Shown here: positions 11,519 to 24,890 of the stretch, one piece after another | Layout: each line of letters opens with the position of its first letter | Position numbering within the stretch: the first letter of the stretch is position 1 | From: Paralichthys olivaceus | Lineage: Eukaryota > Chordata > Actinopteri > Pleuronectiformes > Paralichthyidae | NCBI RefSeq assembly: GCF_024713975.1 | Contig: NC_091094.1 | Span: forward strand, 18,013,001 to 18,077,000 | Direction of reading: 5' to 3' | DNA length: 64,000 nt | Made by a program: the position numbers and the translations under genes | Notes under the pieces: model-generated | What the model was told of the DNA's origin: nothing | The model's input: only the letters and a program-made list of their open reading frames with translations | Database searches by the model: none

Positions 11519-14500
11519 CTAATCACAACCCTAACCCTACCCCTTCCAAAGGTCGTAGAAGCTCGGGGGTGGTACCAATGGATCGGGCATAGCCACATTA
11601 GTGGAGATGGAACCAACTTCCAAGTCTCTATGACCTACAGAAAAAAAGTTATTGAAGAATATCTTGAGCTCCAATGGGTATTCATCCCTAACCCTAACCC
11701 TAATAGCAACCCTAACCCTAACCCTAATCACAACCCTAACCCTAACCCTAATTGCAACCCTAACCCTAACCCTAACCCTAATTGCAACCCTAACCCATAT
11801 TAGGGATTAATTGGAATAACTCTGCGCTGCTTGCTCGAAACGTGCTGAAATTCGGTGTGGTTGTGTGGCAGGCCTCCCTTTATTAATCATGAAATGCACA
11901 AGTCTCTAGGACTTTCAGAAGAAAAGTTATTCAAAAATATCTTGTACTTTTTTTTATAGATTTGGTGGTTTCATCATTTCCGAAGGTCGTAGAAGCTCGG
12001 GGATGGTCCCAATGGATCGGGCAGAGCCACTTTAGTTGAGATGGAACCAACTTCCAAGTCTCTATGACCTTCAGAAAAAAAGTTATTGAACAATATCTTG
12101 AACTCCTATAGGTTTCATCCCTAACCCTAACCCTAATCACAACCAAAAAATCAAACACTAATCACAACCCTAACCCTACCCCTTCCAAAGGTCGTAGAAG
12201 CTCGGGGGTGGTCCCAATGGATCGGGCATAGCCACATTAGTGGAGATGGAACCAACTTCCAAGTCTCTATGACCTACAGAAAAAAAGTTATTGAAGAATA
12301 TCTTGAGCTCCAATGGGTATTCATCCCTAACCCTAACCCTAATAGCAACCCTAACCCTAACCCTAATCACAACCCTAACCCTAACCCTAATTGCAACCCT
12401 AACCCTAACCCTAACCCTAATTGCAACCCTAACCCATATTAGGGATTAATTGGAATAACTCCGCGCTGCTTGCTTGAAACGTGCTGAAATTCGGTGTGGT
12501 TGTGTGGCAGGCCACCCTTTATTAATCATGAAATGCACAAGTCTCTAGGACTTTCAGAAGAAAAGTTATTCAAAAATATCTTGTACTATTTTTATAGATT
12601 TGGTGGTTTCACCATTTCCGTAGGTCATAGAAGCTTGGGGATGGTCCCAATGGATCGGGCAGAGTCACATTAGTGGAGATGGAACCAACTTCCAAGTCTC
12701 TATGACCTTCAGAAAAAAAGTTATTGAACAATATCTTGAACTCCTATAGGTTTTCATCCCTAACCCTAACCCTAATCACAACCAAAAAATCAAACACTAA
12801 TCACAACCCTAACCCTACCCCTTCCAAAGGTCGTAGAAGCTCGGGGGTGGTACCAATGGATCGGGCATAGCCACATTATTGGAGATGGAACCAACTTCCA
12901 AGTCTCTATGACCTACAGAAAAAAAGTTATTGAAGAATATCTTGAGCTCCAATGGGTATTCATCCCTAACCCTAACCCTAATAGCAACCCTAACCCTAAC
13001 CACAACCCTAACCCTAACCCTAATCACAACCCTAACCCTAACCCTAATTGCAACCCTAATTGCAACCCTAACCCATATTAGGGATTAATTGGAATAACTC
13101 CGCGCTGCTTGCTCGAAACGTGCTGAAATTCGGTGTGGTTGTGTGGCAGGCCACCCTTTAATAATCATGAAATGCACAAGTCTCTAGGACTTTCAGAAGA
13201 AAAGTTATTCAAAAATATCTTGTACTATTTTTAATAGATTTGGTGGTTTCACCATTTCCGTAGGTCATAGAAGCTTGGGGGTGGTCCCAATGGATCGGGC
13301 AGAGCCACATTAGTGGAGATGGAACCAACTTCCAAGTCTCTATGACCTTCAGAAAAAAAGTAATTGAACAATATCTTGAACTCCTATAGGTTTTCATCCC
13401 TAACCCTAACCCTAATCACAACCAAAAAATCAAACACTAATCACAACCCTAACCCTACCCCTTCCAAAGGTCGTAGAAGCTCGGGGGTGGTACCAATGGA
13501 TCGGGCATAGCCACATTAGTGGAGATGGAACCAACTTCCAAGTCTCTATGACCTACAGAAAAAAAGTTATTGAAGAATATCTTGAGCTCCAATGGGTATT
13601 CATCCCTAACCCTAACCCTAATAGCAACCCTAACCCTAACCCTAATCACAACCCTAACCCTAATAGCAACCCTAACCCTAATCACAACCCTAACCCTAAC
13701 CCTAATTGCAACCCTAACCCTAACCCTAACCCTAATTGCAACCCTAACCCATATTAGGGATTAATTAAAATAACTCCGCGCTGCTTGCTCGAAACGTGCT
13801 GAAATTCGGTGTGGTTGTGTGGCAGGCCACCCTTTATTAATCATGAAATGCACAAGTCTCTAGGACTTTCAGAAGAAAAGTAATTCAAAAATATCTTGTA
13901 CTTTTTTTTATAAATTTGGTGGTTTCACCATTTCTGAAGGTCGTAGAAGCTCGGGGATGGTCCCAATGGATCGGGCAGAGCCACATTAGTGGAGATGGAA
14001 CCAACTTCCAAGTCTCTATGACCTTCAGAAAAAAAGTTATTGAACAATATCTTGAACTCCTATAGGTTTTCATCCCTAACCCTAACCCTAATCACAACCA
14101 AAAAATCAAACACTAATCACAACCCTAACCCTACCCCTTCCAAAGGTCGTAGAAGCTCGGGGGTGGTACCAATGGATCGGGCATAGCCACATTAGTGGAG
14201 ATGGAACCAACTTCCAAGTCTCTATGACCTACAGAAAAAAAGTTATTGAAGAATATCTTGAGCTCCAATGGGTATTCATCCCTAACCCTAACCCTAATAG
14301 CAACCCTAACCCTAACCCTAATCACAACCCTAACCCTAACCCTAATTGCAACCCTAACCCTAACCCTAATTGCAACCCTAACCCATATTAGGGATTAATT
14401 GGAATAACTCTGCGCTGCTTGCTCGAAACGTGCTGAAATTCGGTGTGGTTGTGTGGCAGGCCACCCTTTATTAATCATGAAATGCACAAGTCTCTAGGAC

Positions 14501-17500
14501 TTTCAGAAGAAAAGTTATTCAAAAATATCTTGTACTTTTTTTTATAGATTTGGTGGTTTCACCATTTCCGAAGGTCGTAGAAGCTCGGGGATGGTCCCAA
14601 TGGATCGGGCAGAGCCACTTTAGTTGAGATGGAACCAACTTCCAAGTCTCTATGACCTTCAGAAAAAAAGTTATTGAACAATATCTTGAACTCCTATAGG
14701 TTTCATCCCTAACCCTAACCCTAATCACAACCAAAAAATCAAACACTAATCACAACCCTAACCCTACCCCTTCCAAAGGTCGTAGAAGCTCGGGGGTGGT
14801 ACCAATGGATCGGGCATAGCCACATTAGTGGAGATGGAACCAACTTCCAAGTCTCTATGACCTACAGAAAAAAAGTTATTGAAGAATATCTTGAGCTCCA
14901 ATGGGTATTCATCCCTAACCCTAACCCTAATAGCAACCCTAACCCTAACCCTAATCACAACCCTAACCCTAACCCTAATTGCAACCCTAACCCTAACCCT
15001 AATTGCAACCCTAACCCTAACCACAACCCTAACCCTAACCCTAATCACAACCCTAACCCTAACCCTAACCCTAACCCTAATTGCAACCCTAACCCATATT
15101 AGGGATTAATTGGAATAACTCCGCGCTGCTTGCTCGAAACGTGCTGAAATTCGGTGTGGTTGTGTGGCAGGCCACCCTTTATTAATCATGAAATGCACAA
15201 CTCTCTAGGACTTTCAGAAGAAAAGTTATTCAAAAATATCTTGTACTATTTTTAATAGATTTGGTGGTTTCACCATTTCCGTAGGTCATAGAAGCTTGGG
15301 GGTGGTCCCAATGGATCGGGCAGAGCCACATTAGTGGAGATGGAACCAACTTCCAAGTCTCTATGACCTTCAGAAAAAAAGTTATTGAACAATATCTTGA
15401 ACTCCTATAGGTTTTCATCCCTAACCCTAACCCTAATCACAACCAAAAAATCAAACACTAATCACAACCCTAACCCTACCCCTTCCAAAGGTCGTAGAAG
15501 CTCGGGGGTGGTACCAATGGATCGGGCATAGCCACATTAGTGGAGATGGAACCAACTTCCAAGTCTCTATGACCTACAGAAAAAAAGTTATTGAAGAATA
15601 TCTTGAGCTCCAATGGGTATTCATCCCTAACCCTAACCCTAATAGCAACCCTAACCCTAACCCTAATCACAACCCTAACCCTAATAGCAACCCTAACCCT
15701 AATCACAACCCTAACCCTAACCCTAATTGCAACCCTAACCCTAACCCTAACCCTAATTGCAACCCTAACCCATATTAGGGATTAATTGGAATAACTCCGC
15801 GCTGCTTGCTCGAAACGTGCTGAAATTCGGTGTGGTTGTGTGGCAGGCCACCCTTTATTAATCATGAAATGCACAAGTCTCTAGGACTTTCAGAAGAAAA
15901 GTAATTCAAAAATATCTTGTACTTTTTTTTATAAATTTGGTGGTTTCACCATTTCTGAAGGTCGTAGAAGCTCGGGGATGGTCCCAATGGATCGGGCAGA
16001 GCCACATTAGTGGAGATGGAACCAACTTCCAAGTCTCTATGACCTTCATAAAAAAAGTTATTGAACAATATCTTGAACTCCTATAGGTTTTCATCCCTAA
16101 CCCTAACCCTAATCACAACCAAAAAATCAAACACTAATCACAACCCTAACCCTACCCCTTCCAAAGGTCGTAGAAGCTCGGGGGTGGTACCAATGGATCG
16201 GGCATAGCCACATTAGTGGAGATGGAACCAACTTCCAAGTCTCTATGACCTACAGAAAAAAAGTTATTGAAGAATATCTTGAGCTCCAATGGGTATTCAT
16301 CCCTAACCCTAACCCTAATAGCAACCCTAACCCTAATCACAACCCTAACCCGAACCCTAATTGCAACCCTAACCCTAACCCTAACCCTAATCACAACCCT
16401 AACCCTAACCCTAACCCTAATTGCAACCCTAACCCATATTAGGGATTAATTGGAATAACTCTGCGCTGCTTGCTCGAAACGTGCTGAAATTTGGTGTGGT
16501 TGTGTGGCAGGCCTCCCTTTATTAATCATGAAATGCACAAGTCTCTAGGACTTTCAGAAGAAAAGTTATTCAAAAATATCTTGTACTTTTTTTTATAGAT
16601 TTGGTGGTTTCACCATTTCCGAAGGTCGTAGAAGCTCGGGGATGGTCCCAATGGATCGGGCAGAGCCACTTTAGTTGAGATGGAACCAACTTCCAAGTCT
16701 CTATGACCTTCAGAAAAAAAGTTATTGAACAATATCTTGAACTCCTATAGGTTTCATCCCTAACCCTAACCCTAATCACAACCAAAAAATCAAACACTAA
16801 TCACAACCCTAACCCTACCCCTTCCAAAGGTCGTAGAAGCTCGGGGGTGGTACCAATGGATCGGGCATAGCCACATTAGTGGAGATGGAACCAACTTCCA
16901 AGTCTCTATGACCTACAGAAAAAAAGTTATTGAAGAATATCTTGAGCTCCAATGGGTATTCATCCCTAACCCTAACCCTAATAGCAACCCTAACCCTAAC
17001 CCTAATCACAACCCTAACCCTAACCCTAATCACAACCCTAACCCTAACCCTAATTGCAACCCTAACCCTAACCCTAACCCTAATTGCAACCCTAACCCAT
17101 ATTAGGGATTAATTGGAATAACTCCGCGCTGCTTGCTCGAAACGTGCTGAAATTCGGTGTGGTTGTGTGGCAGGCCACCCTTTAATAATCATGAAATGCA
17201 CAAGTCTCTAGGACTTTCAGAAGAAAAGTTATTCAAAAATATCTTGTACTATTTTTATAGATTTGGTGGTTTCACCATTTCCGTAGGTCATAGAAGCTTG
17301 GGGATGGTCCCAATGGATCGGGCAGAGTCACATTAGTGGAGATGGAACCAACTTCCAAGTCTCTATGACCTTCAGAAAAAAAGTTATTGAACAATATCTT
17401 GAACTCCTATAGGTTTTCATCCCTAACCCTAACCCTAATCACAACCAAAAAATCAAACACTAATCACAACCCTAACCCTACCCCTTCCAAAGGTCGTAGA

Positions 17501-20500
17501 AGCTCGGGGGTGGTACCAATGGATCGGGCATAGCCACATTAGTGGAGATGGAACCAACTTCCAAGTCTCTATGACCTACAGAAAAAAAGTTATTGAAGAA
17601 TATCTTGAGCTCCAATGGGTATTCATCCCTAACCCTAACCCTAATAGCAACCCTAACCCTAACCCTAATCACAACCAAAAAATCAAACACTAATCACAAC
17701 CCTAACCCTACCCCTTCCAAAGGTCGTAGAAGCTCGGGGGTGGTACCAATGGATCGGGCATAGCCACATTAGTGGAGATGGAACCAACTTCCAAGTCTCT
17801 ATGACCTACAGAAAAAAAGTTATTGAAGAATATCTTGAGCTCCAATGGGTATTCATCCCTAACCCTAACCCTAATAGCAACCCTAACCCTAACCCTAATC
17901 ACAACCCTAACCCTAACCCTAATTGCAACCCTAACCCTAACCCTAACCCTAATTGCAACCCTAACCCATATTAGGGATTAATTGGAATAACTCTGCGCTG
18001 CTTGCTCGAAACGTGCTGAAATTCGGTGTGGTTGTGTGGCAGGCCTCCCTTTATTAATCATGAAATGCACAAGTCTCTAGGACTTTCAGAAGAAAAGTTA
18101 TTCAAAAATATCTTGTACTTTTTTTTATAGATTTGGTGGTTTCATCATTTCCGAAGGTCGTAGAAGCTCGGGGATGGTCCCAATGGATCGGGCAGAGCCA
18201 CTTTAGTTGAGATGGAACCAACTTCCAAGTCTCTATGACCTTCAGAAAAAAAGTTATTGAACAATATCTTGAACTCCTATAGGTTTCATCCCTAACCCTA
18301 ACCCTAATCACAACCAAAAAATCAAACACTAATCACAACCCTAACCCTACCCCTTCCAAAGGTCGTAGAAGCTCGGGGGTGGTCCCAATGGATCGGGCAT
18401 AGCCACATTATTGGAGATGGAACCAACTTCCAAGTCTCTATGACCTACAGAAAAAAAGTTATTGAAGAATATCTTGAGCTCCAATGGGTATTCATCCCTA
18501 ACCCTAACCCTAATAGCAACCCTAACCCTAACCACAACCCTAACCCTAACCCTAATCACAACCCTAACCCTAACCCTAATTGCAACCCTAATTGCAACCC
18601 TAACCCATATTAGGGATTAATTGGAATAACTCCGCGCTGCTTGCTCGAAACGTGCTGAAATTCGGTGTGGTTGTGTGGCAGGCCACCCTTTAATAATCAT
18701 GAAATGCACAAGTCTCTAGGACTTTCAGAAGAAAAGTTATTCAAAAATATCTTGTACTATTTTTAATAGATTTGGTGGTTTCACCATTTCCGTAGGTCAT
18801 AGAAGCTTGGGGGTGGTCCCAATGGATCGGGCAGAGCCACATTAGTGGAGATGGAACCAACTTCCAAGTCTCTATGACCTTCAGAAAAAAAGTAATTGAA
18901 CAATATCTTGAACTCCTATAGGTTTTCATCCCTAACCCTAACCCTAATCACAACCAAAAAATCAAACACTAATCACAACCCTAACCCTACCCCTTCCAAA
19001 GGTCGTAGAAGCTCGGGGGTGGTACCAATGGATCGGGCATAGCCACATTAGTGGAGATGGAACCAACTTCCAAGTCTCTATGACCTACAGAAAAAAAGTT
19101 ATTGAAGAATATCTTGAGCTCCAATGGGTATTCATCCCTAACCCTAACCCTAATAGCAACCCTAACCCTAACCCTAATCACAACCCTAACCCTAATAGCA
19201 ACCCTAACCCTAATCACAACCCTAACCCTAACCCTAATTGCAACCCTAACCCTAACCCTAACCCTAATTGCAACCCTAACCCATATTAGGGATTAATTAA
19301 AATAACTCCGCGCTGCTTGCTCGAAACGTGCTGAAATTCGGTGTGGTTGTGTGGCAGGCCACCCTTTATTAATCATGAAATGCACAAGTCTCTAGGACTT
19401 TCAGAAGAAAAGTAATTCAAAAATATCTTGTACTTTTTTTTATAAATTTGGTGGTTTCACCATTTCTGAAGGTCGTAGAAGCTCGGGGATGGTCCCAATG
19501 GATCGGGCAGAGCCACATTAGTGGAGATGGAACCAACTTCCAAGTCTCTATGACCTTCAGAAAAAAAGTTATTGAACAATATCTTGAACTCCTATAGGTT
19601 TTCATCCCTAACCCTAACCCTAATCACAACCAAAAAATCAAACACTAATCACAACCCTAACCCTACCCCTTCCAAAGGTCGTAGAAGCTCGGGGGTGGTA
19701 CCAATGGATCGGGCATAGCCACATTAGTGGAGATGGAACCAACTTCCAAGTCTCTATGACCTACAGAAAAAAAGTTATTGAAGAATATCTTGAGCTCCAA
19801 TGGGTATTCATCCCTAACCCTAACCCTAATAGCAACCCTAACCCTAACCCTAATCACAACCCTAACCCTAACCCTAATTGCAACCCTAACCCTAACCCTA
19901 ATTGCAACCCTAACCCATATTAGGGATTAATTGGAATAACTCTGCGCTGCTTGCTCGAAACGTGCTGAAATTCGGTGTGGTTGTGTGGCAGGCCACCCTT
20001 TATTAATCATGAAATGCACAAGTCTCTAGGACTTTCAGAAGAAAAGTTATTCAAAAATATCTTGTACTTTTTTTTATAGATTTGGTGGTTTCACCATTTC
20101 CGAAGGTCGTAGAAGCTCGGGGATGGTCCCAATGGATCGGGCAGAGCCACTTTAGTTGAGATGGAACCAACTTCCAAGTCTCTATGACCTTCAGAAAAAA
20201 AGTTATTGAACAATATCTTGAACTCCTATAGGTTTCATCCCTAACCCTAACCCTAATCACAACCAAAAAATCAAACACTAATCACAACCCTAACCCTACC
20301 CCTTCCAAAGGTCGTAGAAGCTCGGGGGTGGTACCAATGGATCGGGCATAGCCACATTAGTGGAGATGGAACCAACTTCCAAGTCTCTATGACCTACAGA
20401 AAAAAAGTTATTGAAGAATATCTTGAGCTCCAATGGGTATTCATCCCTAACCCTAACCCTAATAGCAACCCTAACCCTAACCCTAATCACAACCCTAACC

Positions 20501-23192
20501 CTAACCCTAATTGCAACCCTAACCCTAACCCTAATTGCAACCCTAACCCTAACCACAACCCTAACCCTAACCCTAATCACAACCCTAACCCTAACCCTAA
20601 CCCTAACCCTAATTGCAACCCTAACCCATATTAGGGATTAATTGGAATAACTCCGCGCTGCTTGCTCGAAACGTGCTGAAATTCGGTGTGGTTGTGTGGC
20701 AGGCCACCCTTTATTAATCATGAAATGCACAACTCTCTAGGACTTTCAGAAGAAAAGTTATTCAAAAATATCTTGTACTATTTTTAATAGATTTGGTGGT
20801 TTCACCATTTCCGTAGGTCATAGAAGCTTGGGGGTGGTCCCAATGGATCGGGCAGAGCCACATTAGTGGAGATGGAACCAACTTCCAAGTCTCTATGACC
20901 TTCAGAAAAAAAGTTATTGAACAATATCTTGAACTCCTATAGGTTTTCATCCCTAACCCTAACCCTAATCACAACCAAAAAATCAAACACTAATCACAAC
21001 CCTAACCCTACCCCTTCCAAAGGTCGTAGAAGCTCGGGGGTGGTACCAATGGATCGGGCATAGCCACATTAGTGGAGATGGAACCAACTTCCAAGTCTCT
21101 ATGACCTACAGAAAAAAAGTTATTGAAGAATATCTTGAGCTCCAATGGGTATTCATCCCTAACCCTAACCCTAATAGCAACCCTAACCCTAACCCTAATC
21201 ACAACCCTAACCCTAATAGCAACCCTAACCCTAATCACAACCCTAACCCTAACCCTAATTGCAACCCTAACCCTAACCCTAACCCTAATTGCAACCCTAA
21301 CCCATATTAGGGATTAATTGGAATAACTCCGCGCTGCTTGCTCGAAACGTGCTGAAATTCGGTGTGGTTGTGTGGCAGGCCACCCTTTATTAATCATGAA
21401 ATGCACAAGTCTCTAGGACTTTCAGAAGAAAAGTAATTCAAAAATATCTTGTACTTTTTTTTATAAATTTGGTGGTTTCACCATTTCTGAAGGTCGTAGA
21501 AGCTCGGGGATGGTCCCAATGGATCGGGCAGAGCCACATTAGTGGAGATGGAACCAACTTCCAAGTCTCTATGACCTTCATAAAAAAAGTTATTGAACAA
21601 TATCTTGAACTCCTATAGGTTTTCATCCCTAACCCTAACCCTAATCACAACCAAAAAATCAAACACTAATCACAACCCTAACCCTACCCCTTCCAAAGGT
21701 CGTAGAAGCTCGGGGGTGGTACCAATGGATCGGGCATAGCCACATTAGTGGAGATGGAACCAACTTCCAAGTCTCTATGACCTACAGAAAAAAAGTTATT
21801 GAAGAATATCTTGAGCTCCAATGGGTATTCATCCCTAACCCTAACCCTAATAGCAACCCTAACCCTAATCACAACCCTAACCCGAACCCTAATTGCAACC
21901 CTAACCCTAACCCTAACCCTAATCACAACCCTAACCCTAACCCTAACCCTAATTGCAACCCTAACCCATATTAGGGATTAATTGGAATAACTCTGCGCTG
22001 CTTGCTCGAAACGTGCTGAAATTTGGTGTGGTTGTGTGGCAGGCCTCCCTTTATTAATCATGAAATGCACAAGTCTCTAGGACTTTCAGAAGAAAAGTTA
22101 TTCAAAAATATCTTGTACTTTTTTTTATAGATTTGGTGGTTTCACCATTTCCGAAGGTCGTAGAAGCTCGGGGATGGTCCCAATGGATCGGGCAGAGCCA
22201 CTTTAGTTGAGATGGAACCAACTTCCAAGTCTCTATGACCTTCAGAAAAAAAGTTATTGAACAATATCTTGAACTCCTATAGGTTTCATCCCTAACCCTA
22301 ACCCTAATCACAACCAAAAAATCAAACACTAATCACAACCCTAACCCTACCCCTTCCAAAGGTCGTAGAAGCTCGGGGGTGGTACCAATGGATCGGGCAT
22401 AGCCACATTAGTGGAGATGGAACCAACTTCCAAGTCTCTATGACCTACAGAAAAAAAGTTATTGAAGAATATCTTGAGCTCCAATGGGTATTCATCCCTA
22501 ACCCTAACCCTAATAGCAACCCTAACCCTAACCCTAATCACAACCCTAACCCTAACCCTAATCACAACCCTAACCCTAACCCTAATTGCAACCCTAACCC
22601 TAACCCTAACCCTAATTGCAACCCTAACCCATATTAGGGATTAATTGGAATAACTCCGCGCTGCTTGCTCGAAACGTGCTGAAATTCGGTGTGGTTGTGT
22701 GGCAGGCCACCCTTTAATAATCATGAAATGCACAAGTCTCTAGGACTTTCAGAAGAAAAGTTATTCAAAAATATCTTGTACTATTTTTATAGATTTGGTG
22801 GTTTCACCATTTCCGTAGGTCATAGAAGCTTGGGGATGGTCCCAATGGATCGGGCAGAGTCACATTAGTGGAGATGGAACCAACTTCCAAGTCTCTATGA
22901 CCTTCAGAAAAAAAGTTATTGAACAATATCTTGAACTCCTATAGGTTTTCATCCCTAACCCTAACCCTAATCACAACCAAAAAATCAAACACTAATCACA
23001 ACCCTAACCCTACCCCTTCCAAAGGTCGTAGAAGCTCGGGGGTGGTACCAATGGATCGGGCATAGCCACATTAGTGGAGATGGAACCAACTTCCAAGTCT
23101 CTATGACCTACAGAAAAAAAGTTATTGAAGAATATCTTGAGCTCCAATGGGTATTCATCCCTAACCCTAACCCTAATAGCAACCCTAACCCT
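11519..23192 (+). repeat. Large 5.5-6.2 kb tandem duplication of satellite units
   Basis: About 11,519-17,660 is repeated at about 17,690-23,192. The left part of the second copy matches at an offset of 6,171 bp (for example the rare TCATCATTTCC near 11,971 and 18,142). The rest matches at 5,532 bp: GATTAATTAAAATAAC at 13,761/19,293, ACCTTCATAAAAAAAG near 16,045/21,577, and GAAATTTGGTGTGG near 16,488/22,020. The 639-bp difference equals one unit, so the second copy has lost exactly one unit. The copy boundary near 17,660-17,690 is a truncated unit fused within CCCTAA sequence. Confidence 0.85.
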
Positions 23193-24890
23193 AACCCTAA
23201 TCACAACCCTAACCCTAACCCTAATTGCAACCCTAACCCATATTAGGGATTAATTGGAATAACTCCGCGCTGCTTGCTTGAAACGTGCTGAAATTCGGTG
23301 TGGTTGTGTGGCAGGCCACCCTTTATTAATCATGAAATGCACAAGTCTCTAGGACTTTCAGAAGAAAAGTTATTCAAAAATATCTTGTACTATTTTTATA
23401 GATTTGGTGGTTTCACCATTTCCGTAGGTCATAGAAGCTTGGGGATGGTCCCAATGGATCGGGCAGAGTCACATTAGTGGAGATGGAACCAACTTCCAAG
23501 TCTCTATGACCTTCAGAAAAAAAGTTATTGAACAATATCTTGAACTCCTATAGGTTTTCATCCCTAACCCTAACCCTAATCACAACCAAAAAATCAAACA
23601 CTAATCACAACCCTAACCCTACCCCTTCCAAAGGTCGTAGAAGCTCGGGGGTGGTACCAATGGATCGGGCATAGCCACATTAGTGGAGATGGAACCAACT
23701 TCCAAGTCTCTATGACCTACAGAAAAAAAGTTATTGAAGAATATCTTGAGCTCCAATGGGTATTCATCCCTAACCCTAACCCTAATAGCAACCCTAACCC
23801 TAACCCTAATCACAACCCTAACCCTAACCCTAATTGCAACCCTAACCCTAACCCTAATTGCAACCCTAACCCATATTAGGGATTAATTGGAATAACTCTG
23901 CGCTGCTTGCTCGAAACGTGCTGAAATTTGGTGTGATTTTGTGGCAGGCCTCCCTTTATTAATCATGAAATGCACAAGTCTCTAGGACTTTCAGAAGAAA
24001 AGTTATTCAAAAATATCTTGTACTTTTTTTTATAGATTTGGTGGTTTCACCATTTCCGAAGGTCGTAGAAGCTCGGGGATGGTCCCAATGGATCGGGCAG
24101 AGCCACTTTAGTTGAGATGGAACCAACTTCCAAGTCTCTATGACCTTCAGAAAAAAAGTTATTGAACAATATCTTGAACTCCTATAGGTTTCATCCCTAA
24201 CCCTAACCCTAATCACAACCAAAAAATCAAACACTAATCACAACCCTAACCCTACCCCTTCCAAAGGTCGTAGAAGCTCGGGGGTGGTACCAATGGATCG
24301 GGCATAGCCACATTAGTGGAGATGGAACCAACTTCCAAGTCTCTATGACCTACAGAAAAAAAGTTATTGAAGAATATCTTGAGCTCCAATGGGTATTCAT
24401 CCCTAACCCTAACCCTAATAGCAACCCTAACCCTAACCCTAATCACAACCCTAACCCTAACCCTAATCACAACCCTAACCCTAACCCTAACCCTAATTGC
24501 AACCCTAACCCATATTAGGGATTAATTGGAATAACTCCGCGCTGCTTGCTCGAAACGTGCTGAAATTCGGTGTGGTTGTGTGGCAGGCCACCCTTTAATA
24601 ATCATGAAATGCACAAGTCTCTAGGACTTTCAGAAGAAAAGTTATTCAAAAATATCTTGTACTATTTTTATAGATTTGGTGGTTTCACCATTTCCGTAGG
24701 TCATAGAAGCTTGGGGATGGTCCCAATGGATCGGGCAGAGTCACATTAGTGGAGATGGAACCAACTTCCAAGTCTCTATGACCTTCAGAAAAAAAGTTAT
24801 TGAACAATATCTTGAACTCCTATAGGTTTTCATCCCTAACCCTAACCCTAATCACAACCAAAAAATCAAACACTAATCACAACCCTAACC

